A program made the position numbers and the translations under genes. DNA of 64,000 nt from assembly GCF_001613005.1 (NCBI RefSeq), contig NZ_BDBN01000010.1:1-64000 (forward strand). Reading direction: 5' to 3'. The notes under the pieces were generated by a model, which worked only from the letters and a program-made list of their open reading frames with translations, made no database searches and was not told the DNA's origin. The stretch comes from Nocardia nova NBRC 15556. GTDB lineage: Bacteria > Actinomycetota > Actinomycetes > Mycobacteriales > Mycobacteriaceae. Of the stretch, positions 55,316-64,000 are shown piece after piece; the first letter of the stretch is position 1, and every line of letters starts with the position of its first letter.

Positions 55316-56932
55316 GTGCGGAGACGTGCCTTTTTACAGGCGGCCGGTGCTGCGGTTTTGCTGGGTGCCACGGGCGCGTTGCGCGAGACCGGAACAGCCA
55401 CCGCCGATCCGGCGTGGAACGGGATGTTCCGCAACTGGGTTTCCGAGATCTTCGTCCCGCAGCCGGATCCTCCGGCGCATACCGAAGCCATCGTGATCGG
55501 ATCCGGATTCGGCGCCGCGGTCGCGGCGTTGCGGCTGGCCGAGGCGGGTATCGCCAACACCGTGCTGGAGCGCGGGTCGCGCTGGCCGAATGATCCGTGG
55601 CGGGAGATCTTCACCGGTGACGATCTGCCCGACGGCCGCGGCTTCTGGCATCGCACCAGCTTCACCGGCGTCACCAAGGTCGCCATGCGTTTCGCCGATT
55701 TCGGCGGCGTCCTGGATATCACCGAATTCGACGGCATCGATGTGTGGCGCGCGGCAGCCGTGGGCGGCGGGTCGGTGGTCTTCTCCGGGTGCATGATCGC
55801 CCCGCAGCGTCGGCATTTCGACGAGATCTTCGGTGGCACAGTCGATTACACCGAGTTGGAGCGCACCTACTATCCGCGTGTGCGGCAGATGCTCAACCTG
55901 TCGGTCATGCCCGCCGACATCTACAATTCTTCCCCGTTCACCCATTCCCGAATGTGGGACGAGCAGGTGCGCGCGGCCGGATACGAGCCGCAGCCCAACG
56001 AGTCCATCTTCAAATGGGATACGGTTCGTGCCGAACTGGCCGGTGCCACGCGCGCCTCGGCCACCGCGGCCCGCAGCAATCTCGGTAATTCGAACGGCGC
56101 GAAATTCGACCTCAACCAGAACTACCTGAAGTACGCGCATGCCACCGGCCGCTCGTCGGTGTTCGCGGGGCATCGGGTGGACAGCATCGGCCGCGACGGT
56201 GACCGCTACGTCCTGCAGGTCACCAAGCTCGACCCGACCGGCACGGTGCTGGGCACCCGGACGCTCACCTGCGACAAGCTGTTCCTCGGCGCCGGGTCCA
56301 TCGGCACCACCGAGCTGCTGGTCCGCGCCCGCGCCACCGGCGCCCTGCCCAACCTCGACGAACATGTCGGCGACGGCTGGGGCACCAACGGCGACGTCGC
56401 GCTGGCCCGCGGTGAGAGCCGGCTCTCGGGCCTGGGCCAGGGCGTGCCGAGTGCCAGCCGGATCTTCGACGAATCCGGTATGCCGCTGACACTGGAAAGC
56501 TGGTACATCCCCGGAATTCCGCTGGAGACCGGCGCATTGGCCTCGCTCGGGTTGGTGATCGATCCGACCCGTGCTCGCATCACCTACGACGCCGCGCGCA
56601 ACGCCGCCGCACTGAGCTGGCCGCGTGCGGCCCAGGACCGGATCGTGGCCGCCTGCCGCGCGGTCGACCAGCGCATCGCCGAACGGTCGGGGGCTCTGTT
56701 CGACTACCAGGCGCTCGGCTACGACGCCAATGCCCCGTTCACCGCACATCCCCTCGGCGGTGCGGTGCTGGGCCTGGCCACCGACAACTACGGCCGGGTC
56801 AACGGCTATCCCGGGCTGTACGTAGTCGACGGTGCGGCGATTCCGGGCAGCACCGGCGCGGCCAATCCGTCGCTGACCATCACCGCACTGGCCGAACGCA
56901 ACGTCGAGGCGATCATCCGCGCCGGGCACTGA
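55316..56932 (+). CDS. Secreted cholesterol oxidase (GMC type)
   Basis: A 538-residue protein from the GTG at 55316 with GGGAGG upstream. The Tat signal is MRRRAFLQAAGAAVLLGATG and cleavage follows TATADPA. The FAD motif is AIVIGSGFGAAVAALRLAEA, GMC signatures include WRAAAVGGGSVVFSGCMIAP and HPLGGAVLGLATDNYGRVNG and GAAIPGSTGAANPSLTITAL. The sequence follows secreted class I cholesterol oxidases, which oxidise the 3-hydroxyl and isomerise to cholest-4-en-3-one. Cholesterol is the likely but not proven substrate. Confidence 0.9.
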   Translation: MRRRAFLQAAGAAVLLGATGALRETGTATADPAWNGMFRNWVSEIFVPQPDPPAHTEAIVIGSGFGAAVAALRLAEAGIANTVLERGSRWPNDPWREIFTGDDLPDGRGFWHRTSFTGVTKVAMRFADFGGVLDITEFDGIDVWRAAAVGGGSVVFSGCMIAPQRRHFDEIFGGTVDYTELERTYYPRVRQMLNLSVMPADIYNSSPFTHSRMWDEQVRAAGYEPQPNESIFKWDTVRAELAGATRASATAARSNLGNSNGAKFDLNQNYLKYAHATGRSSVFAGHRVDSIGRDGDRYVLQVTKLDPTGTVLGTRTLTCDKLFLGAGSIGTTELLVRARATGALPNLDEHVGDGWGTNGDVALARGESRLSGLGQGVPSASRIFDESGMPLTLESWYIPGIPLETGALASLGLVIDPTRARITYDAARNAAALSWPRAAQDRIVAACRAVDQRIAERSGALFDYQALGYDANAPFTAHPLGGAVLGLATDNYGRVNGYPGLYVVDGAAIPGSTGAANPSLTITALAERNVEAIIRAGH

Positions 56933-57022
56933 TTCGCGCCGCACGGGCACTCGTGGCGGCTTCCCGGCGCCGTCGGGGCCGCTACTCTCGGCGGGTACCC
57001 GTTCGATGTGGAAGGGACCGTT

Positions 57023-57835
57023 GTGGCGCAGTACCCGGCTGGACCGTTGCCCGAGCAGTATCCGCGCAAGCCGCCGGCGCTGTGGACCGATCTGCTGATG
57101 CTGGCTCTCGCCGTGGTCTCGGTGGGTCTGGTCACCTGGATCACCTTCTTCACCGTGCCGCAGCACACATATCACGTGATCGTGGTGGTCGACTCGTCGA
57201 TCTGTGCGGTGTTCGCCCTCGAATTCCTGTGGCGCTGGCGGCGGGCGGACTGGTCGTGGACCTACCCGTTCGTCTACTGGTACGAGGTCCTGGGCATGAT
57301 CCCGGTGACCAGCCCGTTCTTCCGGGGATTCCGATTGCTGCGCATCGTCGTGATCCTGGTCCGGCTGGCGCGCGTCGCCGACCGGGCCTTCGGTGACCGG
57401 GTCACCGCCGCGGTCGTGAACCGCTCGATCGCCGTGATCGTCGACGCGGTCCGGCGCCCGGTCACCATGGCCGTGCTGGAGGAGGTGGCCGATGTGCTGC
57501 GCCGCGGCCGGTACACCCGCAATATCGCCGCCGCGCTGGAGGAGAACCGCGACGAACTCGACGCCATGATCCTGGAACTGATCAAGAACGATCCGGCGGT
57601 CGGGCGGGTGCGCTACCTGCCCTTCCACGAGGAGATCATCCGCGGCATCGCCGACGCCAGCTTCCGGATCGTCTTCCAGGTGCTGGCCGACCCGCGCACC
57701 GACGAACTGGTCGGAGATGTGCTGCGCGAGAACATCAATCAGATGCGGGACGCGGTGCGCGACGGCGGGCACGTGCCGGAAACTGTGGATCACAAACCGC
57801 AGCAGCGTGTTTCGCCGAATCTCGGATCGCGGTAG
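57023..57835 (+). CDS. Voltage-sensor-like ion transporter domain protein
   Basis: A 270-residue membrane protein; the GTG at 57023 follows GGAAGGGA, better than the GTG at 57008. Membrane segments about 20-40, 55-75 and a third weaker one precede an S4-like basic helix (FRLLRIVVILVRLARVADRA). No selectivity-filter motif follows, and the C-terminal half is soluble and helical (RPVTMAVLEEVADVLRRGRY). It belongs to the ion-transport-like family but looks like a voltage sensor without its pore. Role unknown. Confidence 0.7.
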   Translation: MAQYPAGPLPEQYPRKPPALWTDLLMLALAVVSVGLVTWITFFTVPQHTYHVIVVVDSSICAVFALEFLWRWRRADWSWTYPFVYWYEVLGMIPVTSPFFRGFRLLRIVVILVRLARVADRAFGDRVTAAVVNRSIAVIVDAVRRPVTMAVLEEVADVLRRGRYTRNIAAALEENRDELDAMILELIKNDPAVGRVRYLPFHEEIIRGIADASFRIVFQVLADPRTDELVGDVLRENINQMRDAVRDGGHVPETVDHKPQQRVSPNLGSR

Positions 57836-57847
57836 TCGGCACCCGGT

Positions 57848-59059
57848 TCAGTGGGCGTGCCGGACCGCGTCGCGCGGTTGCGCGTAACGCACTGTCTCCC
57901 AGACGATCAGCACCGTCAGCACCGCGCACAGCAGTCCGAGTGCGGCCATCGCCGGCAGCTGCCCGGCCAGCGGCACCAGCGCGATCAGCACGGCCGCGGT
58001 GACCAGGCGCGGCCACAGCACCACCCGGGTCGCGTAGTGCCGGAAACCCACCAGCGCCAGCAGGTACAGCACCACGCCGCCGTAGAGCGCGAACAGTGGA
58101 ATGCCCTGCAGCCGATCGTGCAGCGTATGCCCGGCCGCCCCACCGAGATAGTTGAGCGTCTTCTTCAATCCGAGCGACATGGCGACGATGCCGGCCACCA
58201 TCGGGAAATGCCAGAAGGTGTAGCAATTGCGCGCGATCTGGATCCGGCGCGAGCCCGAGGCCTCGGTCATCGCGCGTTCCACGACGGTCGCCGCGACGTC
58301 GAAGTAGGCCCACCACAGCAGGCCCGAAACAGCCAGTGCCAGCAGCGATCCCGCGGTGATCGGCCACGAGATCGGCAGTCCGGCCACGCCGACGCCGATG
58401 GAGACGATCGATTCGCCCAGCGCGACGATCACGATCAGGCCGTGCCGCTCGGCGAAGTGCGAGGCCGAATTCACGCGCCAGTCGTTGCCGGCGAAGAAGG
58501 TCCAGACCATATCGCCGGCGATGGCCGCGATCCACAGCACGATCTGCACGGTGCCGTGTTCGACGGCCGCCACGATCAGCAGCGCGGTGCCGATGGTGAT
58601 CGAGCCGCCGGCCCAGCGGCCCACCTGCCCGCGCAACTGCCGGTCCTCGGTACTGGCCAGCCAGAACATCGCCAGATGGACCAGCCGGATCACGAGGTAA
58701 CCGATGGCGAACACGAGCGGTCCGTACCAGCCGCCCGGCATGTCGTGGAACGCCTCGGGAATCACCTCGGCCACGATGAGTCCCGCGCCCATGGCCGCGA
58801 ACATCGCCACCCGGGCCACCCCCTCGTCGGCCTTCACCACATTGCCCAGCCAGGCATAGGCGATCCACACCCACCACATCACCGCCAACACCAGCGCGGC
58901 CCGCAGCATGTTGAGGGCGGTGACGTCGTGCGCGGCCAGATCGGTCACCTGAGTGAAGGCGAAGACCAGGACGAGGTCGAAGAAGAGTTCCAGCTGGGTT
59001 ACCGAGGCGTCCTCGGTGACCGCTTGAATGCGTGTGCGTCTGACACCGGTCATTCGCAC
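57848..59059 (-). CDS. Low temperature requirement protein A (LtrA) family
   Basis: A 403-residue protein with about twelve hydrophobic segments. The family hallmark is VTQLELFFDLVLVFAFTQVT at the N terminus, with FAERHGLIVIVALGESIVSI in the middle. LtrA proteins were named from Listeria cold growth; biochemical function is not known. It is convergent with the ion-transport gene by 12 bp. Confidence 0.9.
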   Translation of the reverse strand: MRMTGVRRTRIQAVTEDASVTQLELFFDLVLVFAFTQVTDLAAHDVTALNMLRAALVLAVMWWVWIAYAWLGNVVKADEGVARVAMFAAMGAGLIVAEVIPEAFHDMPGGWYGPLVFAIGYLVIRLVHLAMFWLASTEDRQLRGQVGRWAGGSITIGTALLIVAAVEHGTVQIVLWIAAIAGDMVWTFFAGNDWRVNSASHFAERHGLIVIVALGESIVSIGVGVAGLPISWPITAGSLLALAVSGLLWWAYFDVAATVVERAMTEASGSRRIQIARNCYTFWHFPMVAGIVAMSLGLKKTLNYLGGAAGHTLHDRLQGIPLFALYGGVVLYLLALVGFRHYATRVVLWPRLVTAAVLIALVPLAGQLPAMAALGLLCAVLTVLIVWETVRYAQPRDAVRHAH

Positions 59060-59107
59060 ATCGTGGCAGGAAGCCGACGTCAGCGCCCGCGACGGCGAAC
59101 CTCTCGG

Positions 59108-59566
59108 TCAGCCGACCTCGTAGTTCTCGCCGAAGGGAAATTTCTCGATGTACTCGATGAGGTTGTGCACGGCCTCGTCGTTGGCCCGCGAGAGCGTGCG
59201 CTTGAGTAGCAGACCGGGGACGGGGATGGGCAGATGGATCTCGGAGTGGTACCAGACCTCGGTGCCCTCGTCGGTCTCCTCGATGTCGAACCAGCCCTTG
59301 CCACCGCCACCGGCGGCGCTCTCCACCACTTCCCAGGAGATGCGTTCCGGGGTGCAGGTGTATTCGAGGACCTGACGGTCGGAGTTGTTGAGGGTCGTCA
59401 CCGTGGCGTAGACGCGGCGGGGACGGTCGAACTCGTCGCGGGTCGCGACGCGCACGTCACGGTGCGCAGGCGACCATTCGGGGATCCGCTCGACGGCCAG
59501 CAATGCTTCCTGAACCTGATCGGGTTCGACATCGATGATGAATCGGTGATCGGTCTTCGTGCGCAT
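59108..59566 (-). CDS. SRPBCC (polyketide cyclase/START) family protein
   Basis: A 152-residue protein from the ATG at 59566 with GGAGGG six bases before. It has the helix-grip pattern: HRFIIDVEPDQVQEALLAVE, VYATVTTLNNSDRQVLEYTC, GWFDIEETDEGTEVWYHSEI and a C-terminal helix ending FPFGENYEVG. These cavities bind lipids or polyketides; ligand unknown. Confidence 0.82.
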   Translation of the reverse strand: MRTKTDHRFIIDVEPDQVQEALLAVERIPEWSPAHRDVRVATRDEFDRPRRVYATVTTLNNSDRQVLEYTCTPERISWEVVESAAGGGGKGWFDIEETDEGTEVWYHSEIHLPIPVPGLLLKRTLSRANDEAVHNLIEYIEKFPFGENYEVG

Positions 59567-59839
59567 GTCTTGCCCTCCACTGCTTCGGCCGATTGTCTCC
59601 GCCGTCACACGCGGTCGTCAACCGTGTGGTCTGTTCCCGGAGTTACAGAGACCGACCAGTCTGATTCGGTTCGGTCGGGCGTGCCGGGTTTGCGGTCGCG
59701 CTGCCGGGGCCCGTCGGCAGCGTGCTCGACGTCGGGGTGTGCCGCCGATGGCCGGACGATTGCCGGGCACATGGTCACTTGCCCGAAAAGGGACTGCCCC
59801 CGGGTGGGAAAGGGGGCTTGACGATCCTCGTCCGCACAG

Positions 59840-60025
59840 CTACCGGTGGTGAAGGACCTCCCAGTCCGGCCCGGGAAAGACCAGACTTTCGTGCCCGTCC
59901 TCGAACCGGACGACGTAGGGCGGGGCGCCGTCGATGCCGCGCGCCTCGATGATTTCGCCGGTGCGTTCGGGCATTCCCACAGCATTGCTGTGGACGAGAA
60001 TGTGATCACCTACATGCGCCTGCAT
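59840..60025 (-). CDS. DUF1918 small protein
   Basis: A 61-residue protein starting MQAHVGDHILVHSNAVGMPE, matching the conserved DUF1918 start; an ATG three codons earlier exists. The fold is SH3-like (GEIIEARGIDGAPPYVVRFE). Function unknown. Such proteins occur often in actinobacteria as single genes. Confidence 0.85.
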   Translation of the reverse strand: MQAHVGDHILVHSNAVGMPERTGEIIEARGIDGAPPYVVRFEDGHESLVFPGPDWEVLHHR

Positions 60026-60143
60026 GACCGCCATTATCGTTTGATGTGATACTGCTCACAAGTCAATGTCTTAGTTCCCAGCCGCCCGAATCGCTAATCC
60101 TTGCGATCCATCCGAATCGGCGCGCGGCAACTTTCTAATCCGC

Positions 60144-60194
60144 TTGACACCACTCTAGCTGTAGTACTATGTTTCAACCACTACAGTTAGAGTG
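60144..60194 (+). promoter_or_regulatory. Promoter with a double BlaI/CopY-like dyad ahead of the RibD-like gene
   Basis: A -35 TTGACA (60144-60149) and a -10 TACTAT (60165-60170) or CTATGT (60167-60172) flank the left arm of a long inverted repeat. Arms are CACTCTAGCTGTAGT (60151-60165) and ACTACAGTTAGAGTG (60180-60194), one mismatch, 14 bp apart. Each arm is also a weak ACTACA-NN-TAGAGT dyad like BlaI/CopY sites. Repressor binding would block RNA polymerase. Confidence 0.6.
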
Positions 60195-60216
60195 CAACAA
60201 ACAAGGCGGTATCGGT

Positions 60217-60792
60217 ATGCGAAAGCTCCTCTACTTCGTCGGCGTCTCGCTCGACGGCTACATCGCCGGGCCGGGTGGGGAGTACGACTTCTATCCCGTG
60301 GCCGAGGACATGGCGGAATTCGTCAATGGGCGCTATCCGGAGTCGGTTCCCGCGCACATTCGCCCGCACTTCGGAATGGCCGTGGACGAACCCAACAAGG
60401 AATGGGACACGATCCTCATGGGGCGCGGCACCTACGAACCCGCGCTGTCGGCCGGCATCGCCAGCCCCTATCCCCATCTGAAGCAGTACGTCGTCTCGGC
60501 CACGCTCGATCGCGTCGACGATCCGGAGGTCGAGCTGGTTCCGAGCGATCCGGTAGCCCTGGTGCGTCGCCTGAAGCAGCAGGACGGCAAGGACATCTGG
60601 CTGTGCGGCGGGGGACAACTGGCCGGCGCGCTCGTCGACGAGATCGACGAGTTGATCATCAAGAGTTATCCGGTGGTCGCGGGCGCCGGCATCAGCGCGT
60701 TCACCGGCAACTTCCGGCCGACCGCGTTCACGCCGGTGCAACGCCGCGAATTCGGCAACGGCGCGCAGATCACCTGGTTCGAGCGCGGCTGA
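60217..60792 (+). CDS. Dihydrofolate reductase-like (RibD C-terminal) protein
   Basis: A 191-residue protein from the ATG at 60217. The RibD_C/DHFR fold is seen in MRKLLYFVGVSLDGYIAGPG, TILMGRGTYEPALSAGI, YVVSATLD and DIWLCGGGQLAGALVDEIDE. These use NAD(P)H; many are of unknown substrate. Its upstream regulatory dyad is unusually strong and AT-rich, suggesting an inducible gene. Confidence 0.85.
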   Translation: MRKLLYFVGVSLDGYIAGPGGEYDFYPVAEDMAEFVNGRYPESVPAHIRPHFGMAVDEPNKEWDTILMGRGTYEPALSAGIASPYPHLKQYVVSATLDRVDDPEVELVPSDPVALVRRLKQQDGKDIWLCGGGQLAGALVDEIDELIIKSYPVVAGAGISAFTGNFRPTAFTPVQRREFGNGAQITWFERG

Positions 60793-60818
60793 CGTGCCCC
60801 GCCGGTAGGCGGCCGCGA

Positions 60819-61235
60819 TCAACCGGCGTCGCGCAGGAAGGACAGGCGCACCCGGCGAATCGGGTTGTCGACGTTGAGGTCCACGAAGGCGATCGACTGC
60901 CAGGTGCCCAGGGTCAGCTCGCCGCCCAGGACCGGCACGGTGGCGTAGGGGGCGATCAGCGCGGGCATGACGTGCGAGCGGCCGTGCCCGCGCGAGCCGT
61001 GGGCGTGGCGCCAGCGATCATCGGCGGGCAGCAGGTCGCGCAGGGCGCGCAGCAGATCGTCGTCGCTGCCCGCGCCGAGCTCGATCAGGGCCACGCCGGC
61101 GGTGGCGTGCGGGACGAAGACGTGCAGCAATCCGTCGCCGCCGCCGGCCTCGCGCAGAAACGTGGCGCACTGCGGCGTCAGGTCGTGCACGACCTCCCGA
61201 TCGCCGGTGTGCAGCTCGATTTCGATGCTCTTCAT
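60819..61235 (-). CDS. YjbQ family protein (UPF0047)
   Basis: A 138-residue protein from the ATG at 61235 (MKSIEIELHTGDREVVHDLT). Family marks are HVFVPHATAGVALIELGAG and SHVMPALIAPYATVPVLGGE, LTLGTWQSIAFVDLN. The histidines in HATAG and around RSHVM form the likely metal or phosphate site. Thiamine phosphate synthase activity has been reported for some members; the physiological role is unclear. Confidence 0.9.
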   Translation of the reverse strand: MKSIEIELHTGDREVVHDLTPQCATFLREAGGGDGLLHVFVPHATAGVALIELGAGSDDDLLRALRDLLPADDRWRHAHGSRGHGRSHVMPALIAPYATVPVLGGELTLGTWQSIAFVDLNVDNPIRRVRLSFLRDAG

Positions 61236-61623
61236 AGGCCCATCGTGCGCTTTCGCCGCGGCGTGCATCGTCGACTCGCGCGAAGGGGTTCGCCGACCGG
61301 GTGCTAAACCGGTCGGTGTGATTACTCACACCGGTACGCCGGCTGTTGTGCCGGGACGGGGCGCCGGGCGCCGGCGGACCCGGAAAACCGCTGATGAACG
61401 GGGCTGTGCGCGCCGATTCCGATGCGCCGCACGGGCTCTGCCGCCGCGACCGCGCACCGTACCGCCGCTCCGGAACGGGATCGCCGCTGGTCGGCGTGGC
61501 GAATTCGGTGGGCCGGGCCGCCCGATCCCGGTGGCCGCTCGGAGGTAGCCCGCCACCGAGCGGACTCCGATCGGTAGTCTTATTGGCTGTAACAGCAGCT
61601 AGTCGATCTTGGAGGACCCCACT
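61236..61623. promoter_or_regulatory. Intergenic region upstream of ask
   Basis: 388 bp without a supported gene. It contains the dyad CGGTGTG-N6-CACACCG (61314-61333), a possible regulator site between the divergent yjbQ and ask genes, and the ribosome site TTGGAGGACC just before ask. I see no riboswitch, such as a lysine element, in this stretch. Confidence 0.4.
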
Positions 61624-63927
<2,304 letters not shown>

Positions 63928-63940
63928 CACTGCATTTTCG

Positions 63941-63974
63941 AACGGGCCGTCCGATTGCGGGCGGCCCGTTTTCC
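63941..63974 (+). terminator. Terminator of ask-asd
   Basis: A stem AACGGGCCGTCCG (63941-63953) with CGGGCGGCCCGTT (63958-63970, one G-T pair) closes an ATTG loop and is followed by TTCC. It lies 13 bp after the asd stop. Confidence 0.85.
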
Positions 63975-64000
63975 TTGCGGGCGCTCAGCCGGTCGCGTTC

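Noticed and set aside
61236..61623. Lysine riboswitch before ask
   Set aside because: No extended multi-stem structure or conserved core is seen; only a short dyad.

Overview
The window is a high-GC actinobacterial chromosome segment, most likely from Nocardia or a close relative in the Mycobacteriales. Three things point there. First, the right half keeps the gene order known from Mycobacterium tuberculosis around dnaZX: a tuberculostearate-type methyltransferase/reductase pair, an SRPBCC protein, ybaB, recR, murT/gatD, leuA, ask and asd. Second, the left edge carries type VII (ESX) associated proteins. Third, there are MmpL, PknK-type kinase and FadAB trifunctional genes. Starts are often GTG and adjacent genes often overlap by GTGA or ATGA. 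I found no rRNA, tRNA, CRISPR array or insertion sequence.

Left edge (1-6200): a polymorphic toxin locus on the minus strand. An EspC-like ESX protein overlaps a 1557-residue Rhs/YD-repeat effector with an exchangeable, more AT-rich C-terminal tip that looks like an ADP-ribosyltransferase. A TTG-started gene follows 3 bp later, is cut by the window edge, and has macro-domain-like features; it is the likely immunity gene. A HicA-HicB toxin-antitoxin pair follows. Next (6200-14500) come an arylsulfotransferase-like secreted protein and a six-gene minus-strand operon: GntR regulator, two-cluster ferredoxin, lipoprotein substrate-binding protein, permease, ATPase and an AprA-like flavoprotein fused to HEAT repeats. 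I read this as an import-plus-redox system for an unknown oxyanion or organosulfur compound; it is the least explained system in the window.

Middle (14500-27000): a ROK regulator, a methyltransferase divergent from a TetR, a DUF2207 membrane protein, two tandem neutral zinc metallopeptidases, an MmpL/TetR operon with a clear 31-bp operator, an ammonium transporter and an unrecognised gene. An intergenic stretch at 27055-27489 holds three stacked hairpins (possible RNA) and a CRP-like site ahead of dnaX.

Right (27490-64000): dnaX with a very long low-complexity linker; fadA-fadB with a strong terminator; a PknK-like kinase fused to a MalT-type ATPase; tmsA-tmsB for 10-methyl-branched fatty acids; ybaB-recR; leuA preceded by a short leader peptide with three Leu codons and alternative stems; an EspI-like MinD ATPase; two Tat-exported FAD oxidoreductases including a cholesterol oxidase; murT-gatD for peptidoglycan amidation; assorted small proteins; and ask-asd, ending in a strong terminator.
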